Below, piece after piece: positions 1 through 12,285 of a stretch of 64,000 nucleotides of DNA (its first letter is position 1; the number at the start of each line of letters is the position of its first letter). The stretch covers positions 10,262,755 to 10,326,754 of the forward strand of contig NC_091134.1 of assembly GCF_041381155.1 (NCBI RefSeq), read 5' to 3'. The stretch comes from Argopecten irradians. Lineage: Eukaryota; Mollusca; Bivalvia; Pectinida; Pectinidae. Made by a program: the position numbers and the translations under genes. The notes under the pieces were generated by a model. That model made no database searches and was not told where the DNA came from. It saw only the letters and a list, made by a program, of their open reading frames with translations.

Positions 1-458
1 AATCCTAACAATAACGATATGGCTGGGGCTTACTCCACAATTCTAGCAGTATACTCATTGATAAATAGCTCATAGTGCATACATATGTATGATACATGTA
101 CATTATGTGCATACATATGTATGATACATGTACATTATGTTTTAGTAACTACATGTATATGATATCACAGAGATACAAGTGCCGAAGGATGATAGTTTTG
201 GGACTCATTCTCTATCCGGTAATTTAACTATACACTATATACATAAAACATTAAAGTCCCATTCATATTATGTTTTCGTAATGTATTTAATCGAATAAAA
301 TTATCAAATTTCGTCAAATGATAGAGTTAATATCCTTATGGCGATATTTCTTAATTAAAATGTTGAAGTTAATCGGGATTGTAGCAATGATGGGCGATTC
401 CGTTGTTTTACATGTATACTCTGTTTACGTTGGTGCCACAGTACAGTAAGGAAATAAA
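1..458. other. AT-rich non-coding sequence with a short tandem duplication
   Basis: No supportable gene. A 32-bp segment containing CATACATATGTATGATACAT is directly duplicated at about 75-106 and 107-138. The rest shows no recognisable structure. Confidence 0.6.
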
Positions 459-1541
459 TAGAGATTGAACAGTGTTTTGATTGCGTTAAAGGTGGTATGA
501 ACGCAATGGGATACAGACATATTCAATGTAGCGCGTTAGCGCTACATGTAGAATATGTCTGTATCCCATTGCGTTCATACCACCTTTAACGCAATCAAAA
601 CACTGTTCAATCTATATATTTACATAAATAAATCTACCTTTACGTACAATTTAAAACGGTGATGGTTGCTAAGTTGGGTAACTACGGTAGTCAGGATGAC
701 CGAAGATATAGTTCCGATTGTTGAATGTTATAGCTGTAGTTTGGTTTGAAATACAACAATGACACTTTTCAATTATTTTCAACATATTTTTTTTTCAATT
801 TGATAATATATATTAATAATGTCCATTTCGAATAAAAAATTGAGATAACCAAGGCGGAACGACTACCGGTTATGTAGCGTTGTCAGGGTAGTGATGCGGT
901 CCGAAAGTGAAGCGAGCCGCCATATTTGATTTTCAAACGAGGAAAGTGACTGTGATAAAGCCTATTGATGGTATGACCGTTGAGCTGCTGAATGTTTGTC
1001 ATGTATGTTCGGTCTAAGAACGCGATATACACTAAATTTTCGCAGTCATGACTTTTATTTTTTGTCGGAGGATAGACAAGTGTTTGCGTGTGTGTAGGCC
1101 TATTTGAATGCAAAGACGGGGCATTAAGCTGATGATACTGTTTCGGATAGCTACGTAGTTTTTTTCTGGAAACTGTATATGATCTGTTACTTTGTTCGCT
1201 TGAGCAGATATCACGACAATCATGTCTGATTTTAGGTGGATGAGTGACCGTACACCTGTACACGACGTATATGGTCCCGAACTTCATGAGGAAGCCCCCG
1301 TTGTAGCCCGAACAGCGATTCATTTGTAGTTATTACCGTACAATGCTTGAACACGTTTGTTTTGATGTCAAATACATATTATTGATTAATAAAACTTTTA
1401 TGTTATTTTAAACCGTCAATTATGACGCAAATTCGAAGCGTGACTAAAGTATCCGAACCTGCACTGGTTGTTTCATACGTCATTGCGTTTAGCTATTTGA
1501 ACGCAACTCCCCCCGTTGTTATATAGGGGCATATGTAAATT
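459..1541 (+). mobile_element. Foldback element, family A copy 1
   Basis: A long hairpin at 459-614 has two arms of about 72 nt (TAGAGATTGAACAGTG on the left, its complement ending CTGTTCAATCTA on the right) and an apex GCGCGTTAGCGC. It is joined to a body that starts TATATTTACATA at about 613 and ends near GCATATGTAAATTA at about 1541, so the body has imperfect TTTACAT-type inverted termini. The whole sequence reappears inverted at 55917-57126, which shows it is a repeat unit. The minus-strand open frame at 883-1323 lies in the body, matches nothing I recognise, and is interrupted in the other copy. I read the unit as non-autonomous. The exact end positions are uncertain by about 10 bp. Confidence 0.75.
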
Positions 1542-3687
1542 AGAGATATCAATATTATGTAAACAGTACAGTACTATATGCATTGTCATCTTTTTTCGTC
1601 GTTTTTATAAATGAGTCACTTTAAACATTAATTAAAATCTTACTTAAAATCTTTAAATCATTTAAAAACTATTATCAGAGATTAGTCAAATGAAAATAGT
1701 TAGGGTATCAATCATGGAAAGTCAATTACTTGGGAATGAGCAAGTATTAAGCGAACAAACAGTTTTGCACGAGACCATACAATACAGTAATATTTCACTT
1801 TTTGGTAGTTTTGGCGTACATACTGAAATATTGTGTTTTTATTTTGGAAAGAAGAACCAATTTTTATAAGGATGAACATGGTAAAACATTAAATAAATGT
1901 AAATATGTTCTACATTTACCCGTGGTGTCGCTGGGATTTACCTGGTGATCATCCGGGTACATGTACGTTCAGGCACAGAGGCTATTTTCAGACATACGCA
2001 TTTACGTTCTATTCTATTCATTTATATTTTTAATATGCGTTTTAGTCGAAACTGTACATTTTTGAACAAAATTAAGTAAAGATTAATTTATAAGGATCAT
2101 CGATGTTTAGTTTGAAGAGCATTCATAAAAACATATGGGACTTTAATACATATGTAGTTCTTTTGACAGTCACAAGTTATTTTTTTCAAAATCAGTTTAA
2201 AACGTAAAATCTCTTTCTAACCCGAAACTCTACGACATGCTACTTTATCCATTTAGTCAATTAATAGCGATATTCAATAACCTGAAGTTCCTTTTCCAGT
2301 ATTTGATATGTTTTAGTTATCATCGTCGGAGCCATTGATTGCCCTACACTAGCTTTTTCGATTTTTTTTTTTATTTTGGAGACCGTAAATTAAACATAAT
2401 ACATACAAAGTTAAGAAATCGTTCAAGTTCCTTACGTAGTTATTTCTTCAGAGCAAATATTGTAACAGATCAAAAATGGCATTGCGGCTTCCTAGTTGAA
2501 GATCCATGTCTTTTTTAATTGTAATTCATATATTGACCAAAGAATCATTCTATTTCGACAGCTTAACTCATATATTCCACTCTCTGTCAATTTATTACTT
2601 TTTGGAGATATGAACATATGTACACAAGAAAACGAATTACTCTTCATGCACACTCAGCAATATATCAAAGATACTCATAGATTTTAACTTCGTCCTTCAA
2701 TTATTATCAAATATTTTCATATCTGCTTTACTCCCAACATCTTACTGGTTTTGTATTTACACGCAAATTATATTTGTATAACCCTCCGATACTGACGACA
2801 AAAGAGAAACGAATTTTCAAAGGAAGCCTATACTCTACCTAGAGTGACCAGGAGAAAGTCTAACGAAGGAAAGGATAATATGAACATCGATAAGTTGAAA
2901 GTTATGAAAAGTGGTTTAGAACTTCTGTCGCCTTTATCGGATGGATAGATTTTAAAATGAAAGTATATTGGGAGGTGAAATTATTACCTCGAGGATCATA
3001 CTGGCTATAAAAAGCTCTCTCCCTCCCCCATTTCTCTTTTTCTCTCTCTTCCCTCTTTCTCTCGCTCTGTCTGTGTCTAAAATACAACTTTATATTTATG
3101 TATATCTTATATTGTAAATGCCATCTTGTCTATGTCATTTGAATGTTTTATTTTTTTTGGAACGGATTTGTACAAGTTGTACAACTTGTGCCCGATCATT
3201 TGCAATTTTGCAATAAAATGTGTTTAAATCAAGCTTAGCTCGATTCTTAAACATATCTACCAGTGCCACAAACCGACACCAGAGGTCGTGTACCTACTAG
3301 GGTTTCAGGACGTTATACTCATTTTCTATGGTGACTTATTTCTAGGGAATGTATCTTCATAATTTAACATCATCTGTTAATTTGTCTTCATAGGTAACTA
3401 AATCCTGACAAGTTGGGACATTTCCAAATAAGGAATAATGTCCATGCCTCCGATATCATTTTGCGAGGGCTGTAACCGTAGTGAAGTGTGATCAAACTTA
3501 CTTGTTATATGTTGTGCGTTTGTGCACAATAACAGGAAATTGTTATGCGCATGACTCGAGTTCAACCACCGAATTTCTTTCGTCGTTCCGCAACTGTACA
3601 TTTTTGTAACTAGTCTTTCTTTGCGCATGCGTCATTTTTTTGAAAACATGACAGTGATTGGTTGTTGCTTATACCCATGTGTAATCT
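1542..3687. other. Intergenic, AT-rich; one pyrimidine tract
   Basis: No coding exon could be supported on either strand. A CT-rich low-complexity tract runs over about 3013-3080. An 18-bp palindrome ACAAGTTGTACAACTTGT sits near 3172-3189. Nothing else stands out. Confidence 0.55.
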
Positions 3688-3727
3688 CAATAAATAGAAC
3701 AGTATGGCCATATTCATTAGTCAGTGT
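3688..3727 (+). promoter_or_regulatory. Possible core promoter of the ZNFX1-like gene
   Basis: A TATA-like AATAAATAG at about 3689-3697 lies roughly 30 bp before TTAGTCAGTG at 3718-3726, which resembles an initiator. An inverted CCAAT box (ATTGG) occurs about 30 bp further upstream. The spacing suits a TATA-Inr promoter feeding a short 5' UTR exon. This is inference from motifs only. Confidence 0.3.
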
Positions 3728-3786
3728 TCGAACTAATTAATACACTATCCATACTTACAAATTATTAGACAGGACCCTATACAGTA

Positions 3787-3900
3787 CTGTATGATAATTA
3801 TGCAGCGCAATGTTCATACGGTTCTATTTTGGGATTATTTAAAATTATACACATAAATGTGGCATATTAAGTATAATCATTTTTTGCTTTCTTTTTGCAG
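3787..3900 (+). other. Probable 5' UTR intron end of the ZNFX1-like gene
   Basis: The sequence directly before the long reading frame (TTTTTTGCTTTCTTTTTGCAG, ending at 3900) is a strong polypyrimidine tract plus AG acceptor, so the coding exon probably starts at 3901. The donor is uncertain; GTATGA at 3787 is one candidate and would make an intron of 114 nt. Confidence 0.5.
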
Positions 3901-3975
3901 ACAACGGCCTTTGGTACACTGATTCAGCAGTTTCTATCAAAATGCAGCCGCTGTAGCCTTCAGACGTTAGCACCG

Positions 3976-6900
3976 ATGGAGCCGTATACCCGTAAACGGC
4001 CTTTTCCGAATAGGCGAGATCAGCCACATCAGAACCCAAAACAACGTAAAAGGAACGAGCAGCACATGAGGGGATATGGCAAATGGGAGCACCAGCACCG
4101 GAAAATGGGTCATAGACGTGAAGGGAGAGGAAGAGGAAGGAGTCGTCAGTCTAGCGGAAGAGGTAGTAAATCGAGGGAACCTCGGGGACGGGGGTTGGCG
4201 AGAAAACGCGACAATGACTGGGTTAGTAATGACGTATTTTACTCCCGACCAACAGATGATGCCATAGCATACGGTATTGACAAAGACGAGATGAGACGAA
4301 AGTTAAACAAAATTGTACTTGTTGACAGGAACCGGAAGGAACTGGTCCAATTACTGTATAAGATATGTCAGTCTCCAAACAGGCATTGCGTTAGAAGTGT
4401 CTTCGAAGTATTGTTCAATGATAAGGTCTTCATATGGAACGATGTTAAAATGATGATTGATTCTATCCTTAACACAGAAACTATAAACACTGACAACGAA
4501 GAAGACGGGATTCAAATGGCTTTCGTAATTAAGTCATACCATTCGTTCCTCTGCGATACCAAAGGCGTTGACGAGGCCACACAAATGCTTTTAAACCGAT
4601 TTGAGCAACATTTAAGCGAGTTAAAAACGCGTCACCCCGAAATTGCGAACGGCGCTGGAATAGCTAGATCTCCAATTGATTGCCTTCTCGATGTGATCAT
4701 TGAACCTGGTATGGCAGCTCTATATGGGAAAGTCAGTTACGGAAAACGTTATGCTACAGACCCTTTTGAAAGCACACAATCCTTACTCAAGAGAACGTTT
4801 GATCTCTCTAAAGAGGATATCACTCGGCCACTTCTCCGTGGTTTGCGACGGTTGAGGGATTTTCTAATAACAAACAGAGATGTTGAAAAGTTTCGCGATG
4901 ATGATATCCGTGTGTACCGAGATTCTCAGGTCATTAGCAGTTTCGCAAGTATTTCGGATGGGCTGGTATGGCAAGTACAGCTGGACATCAGTCAACCATT
5001 GGTCAGAAGCATCATGAACAGGGGAAGACGTCTTTTGAAATATGGAACATTGATTTGTATATCAAATGATTTTTTCAGCGAAGATATCGTGTATGGAACT
5101 GTTGTGGAAAATTGTCACGAAGATGACTTGATAAAGAATGGTATTGTGTCCATAGCATTTCAACAAAGTTTTCAACAACAGAAGACGGGCCGTACCCTTA
5201 TACTAGTGGAAAGTAAAAGTAACAGTTTATCATATGCAGGGGCCCTTGCTACTCTTCAAATGAAGTTACAAGATAACGAGCAACTTCCCTTTGATCAACA
5301 GTTAGTATATCATCAGCCAAACTCCGCACCTCCACAGTACTTGGCACAATTTGACAATGAAGACACGGTTTCGTTTAAATGTTTGCTTCCAGAAACAGAC
5401 GAAGACATCCACCTCAGAAGTGACGCTGCTGTCGTTGAAGATATTGTTGAACAAATGATTTCAAAAGTTTGTGCAGACCAGCTGGGACATAATGTTTTCA
5501 GGACAGAAAGCTGGCCTTCCCCTGCTGATCTAGGCATGGACACTTCACAATACCGAGCATTTACTGACGGAATAACTCAGAGATTGGCTCTGATTCAGGG
5601 ACCCCCAGGTACGGGGAAAACGGTCATTGCTTTGAAGATGTTGGAACTCTTCCTAAATAACGACAGTGTCTGGAGCCATCAGGATATTGGGCCGATTATT
5701 CTACTCAGTTATACCAATCATGCGCTCGATCAGTTTCTGGAAGGAATAGTGCGCATGCCGAAAGTGAATGCAATGCCTGTTAAGGATATTGTTAGAGTCG
5801 GATCGCGATCCAAGGTAGAAAGTTTAGATAAGTTTAATATAATTCATCGTAGAAAGGAATGCAAAACAATGACGCGACTGCAAGCTCTTACAAACCTTCA
5901 CGAAGAAGCGAAAACCCATAATATTCTTGGAAACAGTATAAGAATTTATCTTACGTCTCTAGTACATGAAGAGTGTTTGCGGAGAGTCGAAGTGATTCCA
6001 GAAACTTTATTTCAGTCGCTGAAGATGCGAAAGATCAAGTCATTACCAGCTGATGGAACCTACCTCTGTAACTGGCTGGGAATTTTCTCTGAAGATTTCC
6101 TACCTCGCCGTGGAACAAAAGATGAAAATTCAGAGTCATCGGAAGGGGATATTGACGAGGTAACACCAACTGAAATGCTAGGTTTAGGGTTTGAGAAGGA
6201 GGATTTCGAAGTGAAGACAATGACATCAAAGGATCATATGCAAATGGCTCAGCCCATAATAACAACTGAAACGAAAGAAGACTTGCACAAGGGGATCAGA
6301 TATTGGTCAAATGTCAAAAAGGAAAAGAAGACGCCAATACTGCAAGAGGTGAAACGTCGTATATTGCATACTAGACCGATGCCACAGCAAGAGGAAAGTA
6401 AAATAAAAGATGTATGGAAACTATCTCATCAGGATCGATGGCGACTCTATGTTCTCTGGATTCGTAAAATTCTCAAAAAATTACAAGATGATATTGGTTC
6501 ACCTCAAGAAATGTATCGTTGTGCTTTCGGAAGATACAAAGAATGCAGACAGTCAGAAGACATAGAAATATTAAAGAAAGCAAGAATCGTTGCAATGACG
6601 ACAACCCGTGCTGCTAATGATCATGACATCCTTCGAAGTATCAATCCAAAGATCATGGTGATCGAGGAAGCCGCGGAGGTACCGGACCATCACGTGCTGG
6701 CCTGTTTGGTTCCTTCACTTCAGCACCTAGTGATGATTGGGGACCACCAACAGCTCAGACCAAGCTACAATGACTACAAGACCGCCATGCGATACGGATT
6801 GAATGTGTCCGTCTTTGAGCGTCTTGTCAAAGCTGGACTTCCATTTCAACAGTTACGGTTCCAGCACAGAATGAGACCTGAAATTGCGGATTTGTTGACT

Positions 6901-9198
6901 CCCGCCATATATCCTGAGTTACAAAACCACCCAAGTGTTCTAGGTATGGAAAACGTTCTGGGGGTGCTACACAATTTGTATTTTCTGAACCATAATGTAG
7001 AGGAACACGAAAGCTTACATCAGGATTTGAAAAGTCACAGAAATCAGCACGAAGTAGACTTCATTGCGCAGTATTATCGTTACTTACGTCTCCAAGGATA
7101 CAGCAGCGAGGAGATCACTATTTTAACGACATACAAGGAGCAAGAGAGATATCTCCAATTAACCATCAGAACCTTAGAAAAAGATGATGAGATGCTAACA
7201 CGTTCGAAAACTCAATATAACAGGCATTTTTCTGAGCTAGGCGATCTAGACACTTCATCCGTCAATCTTATGAAAGCAACTATTCCGACGGACGTTACGG
7301 AAACACAGAAACACATTGGAAAGGCCCGTATAACAACAGTTGACAATTTCCAAGGAGAAGAAAATAAAATCATCATTCTTTCACTAGTTAGATGCAATTC
7401 GAAAGGAACCATTGGCTTTTTGAAGGAATCAAATAGAATTTGCGTTGCTTTATCTCGAGCAAAAGCAGGCCTGTACGTTATTGGAAATTGTACAATGCTG
7501 CGAGAAAACAGCGGTCTTTGGAAGCAGATACTTGACAAAGCGGAAGCAAAAGGGTTGCTTGGAACATCGCTTTCTCTTTGCTGTAGGAACCATACCCAGA
7601 TTAAGACTAACGTTTCCGATGCAAATGACTTTCAAAAGGTTCCTGGGGGAGGCTGTTTGTTGAAGTGTTCTGCAGAGCTCCCGTGCGGCCATCACTGTGA
7701 CCGGATATGCCATATTGATGATCCTGATCATGTTCAGACGCAGTGTAATTCAAGATGTAAAAAGCGATGTTCTTTGGGTCATCAGTGTCAATCGAAGTGT
7801 TTCAGCTGCCGTGATGGATGTAAGCCATGTACGTTCAAAGTGTTAAAAACACTCCCACAATGTGGACACACTATTAGTGTGCCATGTGATGCAGACCCGT
7901 ATACATTTCAATGCACTGAACCTTGTTCTAACATGATTGAATGTGGACATCAGTGTCAGAGACGGTGTGGCCAGCCTTGCAATACAGTTAACAACTGTAA
8001 TGAACTCGTGAAGGTAACAGCCGTTTGTGAGCATACGATACAAACAGCTTGTCACGCTAAAATCAATCCTGTTTGTAATGTCAGATGTGAAACGTTACTT
8101 GATTGCGGTCACGTGTGTAAGGGAACTTGTCACTCATGTTTCGCTAGAAACGTCCATCAAAGATGTCGTGAAAAAAAACAATACAAACATGATTGTGGCC
8201 ACTCTATTACCACAGATTGTTTAATGGCACATTGGGACAACATATTCGGAGGGACGATATTAAAATGCGAGAAGAAATGTACTTGGTGCTGTGAACATAA
8301 GCAATGCAAATCCTCCTGCACGGATCCTTGCGAAAGACAACCTTGTAATGTGCGGTGTACGGAAAAAATTCACTGTGGTCACGTTTGCGAACTGTTATTG
8401 TGTGATCATAACGGTAATCACTGGTGTCGGAAATGTTCGAGAGACACTGTGAATGGTGGATTAAGAAGACAACGACTGAACGTAAGAAACCCTCATCATA
8501 TTAGGCTGCAGTTATGTGGGTGCATTTTTGAAACGGAGGCATTGGACAGACATTTGATGCAACTGCATGCGTCGTCTCTGCATGGACCACGTTGTCCAAA
8601 TTGCGGCCAGGAGATCACAAACATGCGCTACTATAGCTACATTCGAAGATCAAAACTGAATCGTATCAATGAATGTGATTCCTCAGTTGAAGGACTGGAC
8701 AAACTTTGGGAAGAAATAGGATTCCGTTGTCTTTCAAAAGACATTTTAACTGATATGCTAAGGAGGCAAAGATCTAGACCCAGTTCTTATAGAGGGAAAT
8801 CATTCTTAGATTGGCTTGCAACACTTATAGAGATCATGAGTACATTTGTTGAGGGTAACGAATCGGTCGGGAGGCGAAATGCTGTTACGCTCGATCGGTT
8901 GCTTGAAAGGTTAAAAAAACCTGGCATTGCTTCATTTCAGGAATGCCGACAACTTGCAAACTTTATTTCAAAGCTGGCGGCGTCACTAGGTTTTGACTTT
9001 TCGACAATTAATTCAGTCCAAATGCCTGGGAATCTGCATGAATGTGAAAATGATTCCAGTAGTAGCCTTGAAAGTCAAACAGAAAATAACCAAAGTCCTG
9101 TCAATGACGATGATTTTGAAATTGGTGACGCCGACCAACGTGTTATCGTTCTTCGGCCTACAGTATTCAACCGGCTTGGCCCCCAAGTTAATCAGTAG
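3976..9198 (+). CDS. ZNFX1: ZNFX1-like NFX1-type zinc-finger RNA helicase
   Basis: An uninterrupted frame of 1740 codons from ATG 3976, inside an exon whose acceptor ends at 3900. Domain order: a basic Arg/Gly-rich N-terminus (about 1-80), a helical repeat domain beginning near DAIAYGIDKDEMRRKL (about 95-330), and a UPF1-like SF1 helicase. Helicase motifs are Walker A GPPGTGKT (542-549), motif II EEAAE (897-901), IGDHQQLRP (921-929), QHRMRPE (963-969), TTVDNFQGEE (1120-1129) and ALSRAKAG (1158-1165). A C-terminal array of eight or nine CGHxC-type NFX1 zinc fingers (about 1200-1550) and a CPNC knuckle follow, then an acidic Ser-rich tail. Vertebrate ZNFX1 is about 1900 aa and senses viral dsRNA at mitochondria; C. 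elegans ZNFX-1 acts in small-RNA inheritance. EEAAE in motif II is usual for this family. All motifs look intact, so I infer a working gene. The role in this organism is not shown. Confidence 0.93.
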   Translation: MEPYTRKRPFPNRRDQPHQNPKQRKRNEQHMRGYGKWEHQHRKMGHRREGRGRGRSRQSSGRGSKSREPRGRGLARKRDNDWVSNDVFYSRPTDDAIAYGIDKDEMRRKLNKIVLVDRNRKELVQLLYKICQSPNRHCVRSVFEVLFNDKVFIWNDVKMMIDSILNTETINTDNEEDGIQMAFVIKSYHSFLCDTKGVDEATQMLLNRFEQHLSELKTRHPEIANGAGIARSPIDCLLDVIIEPGMAALYGKVSYGKRYATDPFESTQSLLKRTFDLSKEDITRPLLRGLRRLRDFLITNRDVEKFRDDDIRVYRDSQVISSFASISDGLVWQVQLDISQPLVRSIMNRGRRLLKYGTLICISNDFFSEDIVYGTVVENCHEDDLIKNGIVSIAFQQSFQQQKTGRTLILVESKSNSLSYAGALATLQMKLQDNEQLPFDQQLVYHQPNSAPPQYLAQFDNEDTVSFKCLLPETDEDIHLRSDAAVVEDIVEQMISKVCADQLGHNVFRTESWPSPADLGMDTSQYRAFTDGITQRLALIQGPPGTGKTVIALKMLELFLNNDSVWSHQDIGPIILLSYTNHALDQFLEGIVRMPKVNAMPVKDIVRVGSRSKVESLDKFNIIHRRKECKTMTRLQALTNLHEEAKTHNILGNSIRIYLTSLVHEECLRRVEVIPETLFQSLKMRKIKSLPADGTYLCNWLGIFSEDFLPRRGTKDENSESSEGDIDEVTPTEMLGLGFEKEDFEVKTMTSKDHMQMAQPIITTETKEDLHKGIRYWSNVKKEKKTPILQEVKRRILHTRPMPQQEESKIKDVWKLSHQDRWRLYVLWIRKILKKLQDDIGSPQEMYRCAFGRYKECRQSEDIEILKKARIVAMTTTRAANDHDILRSINPKIMVIEEAAEVPDHHVLACLVPSLQHLVMIGDHQQLRPSYNDYKTAMRYGLNVSVFERLVKAGLPFQQLRFQHRMRPEIADLLTPAIYPELQNHPSVLGMENVLGVLHNLYFLNHNVEEHESLHQDLKSHRNQHEVDFIAQYYRYLRLQGYSSEEITILTTYKEQERYLQLTIRTLEKDDEMLTRSKTQYNRHFSELGDLDTSSVNLMKATIPTDVTETQKHIGKARITTVDNFQGEENKIIILSLVRCNSKGTIGFLKESNRICVALSRAKAGLYVIGNCTMLRENSGLWKQILDKAEAKGLLGTSLSLCCRNHTQIKTNVSDANDFQKVPGGGCLLKCSAELPCGHHCDRICHIDDPDHVQTQCNSRCKKRCSLGHQCQSKCFSCRDGCKPCTFKVLKTLPQCGHTISVPCDADPYTFQCTEPCSNMIECGHQCQRRCGQPCNTVNNCNELVKVTAVCEHTIQTACHAKINPVCNVRCETLLDCGHVCKGTCHSCFARNVHQRCREKKQYKHDCGHSITTDCLMAHWDNIFGGTILKCEKKCTWCCEHKQCKSSCTDPCERQPCNVRCTEKIHCGHVCELLLCDHNGNHWCRKCSRDTVNGGLRRQRLNVRNPHHIRLQLCGCIFETEALDRHLMQLHASSLHGPRCPNCGQEITNMRYYSYIRRSKLNRINECDSSVEGLDKLWEEIGFRCLSKDILTDMLRRQRSRPSSYRGKSFLDWLATLIEIMSTFVEGNESVGRRNAVTLDRLLERLKKPGIASFQECRQLANFISKLAASLGFDFSTINSVQMPGNLHECENDSSSSLESQTENNQSPVNDDDFEIGDADQRVIVLRPTVFNRLGPQVNQ

Positions 9199-9219
9199 AT
9201 CATCTGACATAAAGGGTTA

Positions 9220-10058
9220 TGTTGACCTATAGTCATCATGCTTCGTCCGTCGTGGTGCGCCGTTTGTAAACTTTTTATTTTTCTCAGTAACCGAAAAGTC
9301 CAGGGTCTTGTATAGCATGCTGGGATGGAGAACTACCAAGGTTGTTGAAATGAATGACTTTCATAATTACTCAAGTTCACAGGGGTCACACAGGCTTAAA
9401 TCTTTAAGTCACTTCTTGTGAATAACTAAAAACCTTATATTGAAGGGCTACCAAATGTGTTCTAATGAATGACATCGACTGCCATTCAAGGTCACGGGTT
9501 AAATAGGCTAAATATTTAAACAACATTAATAACGAAAAGGCCTAGACACCTGATATTGAGGCTGTGACATGCTGTGACAATTGGCTACCAATCGTGTTCA
9601 AATGAACTACTTTGACCGTCATTCAAGGTCACAGGGGTCAAATAGGGTGAAATTTTTAAATGACTTATTGTGAATAACTAAGAGGCCTAGATATTGCGCA
9701 TGCGAATTTCTGGAATAAAGGGCTACCAAATTTGAATTACCTTGACCTTTATTTAAGGTCACATGGGTTATATAGGCTAAAATCTGTAATCGACTTGTGT
9801 ATACCTAAGAGGTCTAGAGACCTGATCTTGGACTTGTGGGAGGTTGGCATAAAAGGCTAACGTGTATAGTAAAATTAATTATATGTAACTTGACCTTCAT
9901 TCAAGGTCAAATTCATCAAAAATATATATAAAAAAACTCAACTTCTTCTATTAAAGTTTTCTTTGTATTGCCTTAATTGTTTGCCACTACTGAATTCTTT
10001 GAGATGTTGTAGTGTACCAATAGTAAGATGACCGCTAAGGCCCAGGGGCCTCTTGTTG
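9220..10058 (+). repeat. Dispersed repeat with CAAGAGGCCC-type end, copy 1
   Basis: It starts CTATAGTCATCATGCTTCGT just after the ZNFX1 stop and ends with GGCCCAGGGGCCTCTTGTTG, a palindrome-bearing terminus. Inside are four to five diverged copies of a module of about 150-200 bp containing GACCTTCATTCAAGGTCAC and GGGGTCAAATAGGCTAAA. Related sequence occurs at 33540-34036 and, with the CAAGAGG end only, near 40014. An AATAAA at 9714-9719 could serve as the ZNFX1 polyadenylation signal, which would put the repeat in its 3' UTR. Confidence 0.75.
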
Positions 10059-12111
10059 ACAACATTTCTACATAAGGATACACGAACTTCGGGAATCATC
10101 CGTGGAGAAGATTACTCTTGGATAAAGGTAAAATGTAATTTGTATTTATATTAATAGTGTTTATTATGCAACTCCCGCCATACAAACCGATTACTTCTGC
10201 TTATCCGCCAATGCCATTCATATGGTTTTATTCCACATTTACGGAAACATTTTCCAACTTGACCACGATTTTTACTTTCCGGTGATTGAAACTCCATTCA
10301 GAACCGCAATCATGTGACAAAGCAGCGTCTCGTATCAAGTAAAATCAAGTAAATTACAGTCAATTTGCTTTTGTTTTTTTAATATCATCTGTAAGCCAGT
10401 GGTTGCAAGATAAACACAATACACGGTTAGTATCTTACAATGTAAATTTGGCGCGAAAAGAAAAGTCGGCTTGCCTTGTCAACACCAAAATAAACCTTGT
10501 TATGTATACTGCACTAACCATATATTCGTATGTATTCATATATTTCCTCTGAGAAGCTAGATACTGAAGACATGATATAAGATTAGTATCAAATACAATT
10601 CGCAAAATAAGAAATATACATACAGACATACAGGGTTTTGCCCGGAGGGGGTGTTTTACATGTAATATACTACGCATCTTGTTGAGTTTTTTTTTTTTTT
10701 TTTTTTTTTTTAGGATTGACGTGTAATTAACAGTCGCAGTGTGACAATAGATATTTTAGGAGGTTGCTGAATATCCATATATCCATGTGAAAGTGGACTT
10801 TTGTCGAAGACACCAAATAAAGCCCAGCACACCCGCTCACATTATACTGCCAACGTCGCGATTGTACCACATACAGTATGGTCATTGTAAATGTATTCAT
10901 AGGGTAAGATTTTCTAACATTAACCAAATTCATTTATATGTGTTGAAAATATAGATTTTTTTGGACGCAATGCATTTACTAGTAGAATAGGGTTATATCG
11001 GAATATATTTTGAAATGACTGATAAAGGAGTTCTGAGTATAGATAAGTTTAATACTCGTTATTTAAATACAAAACGCTTCAAAGAAGCAGAAATATACTC
11101 GAAGTATGTTATCGAAATAATAGTCAATCCAATAGATTTATCATAACGATTACTGACTTGTTTTAATAAAATAAGTATCAAATAATGAATGGAGAATAGA
11201 TCATTATTTATACGAAAAGGGACATTTACGCTAATTATGCAGAGGCCCTTTAATTAACCGCAAATGTTTTTTCTAAGCGTAATTTTTGAAACATTAATCC
11301 ATTAGGTACCACTTGGATCCAATATAGCGGGCACTTATGTATATCATTTGTCATTGAAATTCAAGGTATATCATGTATACTGAAATTCGGTTTATAATGT
11401 ATGTCAATGCATTTTGAAACTAATTATTGTATTGCTTTTATGTCCGTAATTCGCAAAATTAATCCATAAATTCGAAAAATAATTAAATTTTGAATTCGAA
11501 GCGTATCTCTTACACGAATGCCTCCATATCGTCGTATCAGTTCAGTAAAACTGACTCGAATCCGCAAAAGGAACACACATGGTCAATGTTAATATCACAT
11601 ATAATTCATCCTGTGATGAAAAAAGAAATATTTCATTTTTGAAATTTAAAAGTGTGTATAACAAAAAAACCTGAATGTTAACATGAATAATACATACCAT
11701 CCTCGATACTCCAGGGGTTACTTAAATGACATTTTATAAACTCTTGTATTATCTTTAACGCTGGAGAGAACAAAAGATTATTTGATGTGCATAAAAGGAA
11801 ATGTATAACGGTATACTTGGTTGATTGTGTTGGGCGTCGCTCCCTCTGTCATTTTCAAAGGATGTGCCTTCAACCCTGTAATTGATCAGAGTTTTTTCTC
11901 ATGAACTGCCTCAAGTTTTACTATGAAATAGTTCAGGGATGAACATAACGTCAGTGATGAGAACTCCTGGATTATCGAGGATGAGATTTTGAGTTCAGTT
12001 ATTTAGATGTGATGAAACTTCGGTTATCTAACAGACTGTAAGTCCCAATATTAAATATTAACACCAAATTACTTTCGTATTTGACTTCCAGTGAATGTAT
12101 AGCACTGGCCA
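10059..12111. other. Intergenic, AT-rich, nothing recognised
   Basis: No exon, RNA gene or clear repeat was found. A run of about 26 T occurs at 10687-10712. Short open frames on the minus strand here have no family resemblance. Confidence 0.5.
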
Positions 12112-12285
12112 CCAGTTTCTAGAATATTGAATACATCACTTAAATTTGGCTTGATTATTTTTGTCTCTTCTACATGCATGTCTGATCCTAAGTTGCAGAC
12201 TAGGAGGAGATAATCTAGTAAAGAACTTTGCTGAAAAGGTCTTAAGAGTGTGGTGGCCAGGCTGAGTGCCAGCAGTTTTACTTAT
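12112..12285 (+). repeat. Dispersed repeat, inverted relative to 41083-41225
   Basis: The stretch around TCTAGTAAAGAACTTTGCTG and TTTCTAGAATATTGAA is recognisable as the diverged reverse complement of 41083-41225. Both contain the GGCCACCAG edge and a TCTAGAATATT segment. No coding potential is seen. Confidence 0.55.

Noticed and set aside
459..614. Hairpins as microRNA precursors
   Set aside because: Arms of about 75 nt that recur with transposon-like bodies and target duplications fit mobile elements better; some small RNAs could still arise from them.
883..1323. Minus-strand 146-codon frame as a gene
   Set aside because: It lies in a foldback element body; the inverted copy at 55917-57126 breaks the frame with a duplication and a C run, and no family resemblance was seen.
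3895..3975. ZNFX1 start before ATG 3976
   Set aside because: The frame is open back to 3895 only through a splice acceptor and has no ATG there; an upstream coding exon cannot be excluded but is not seen.
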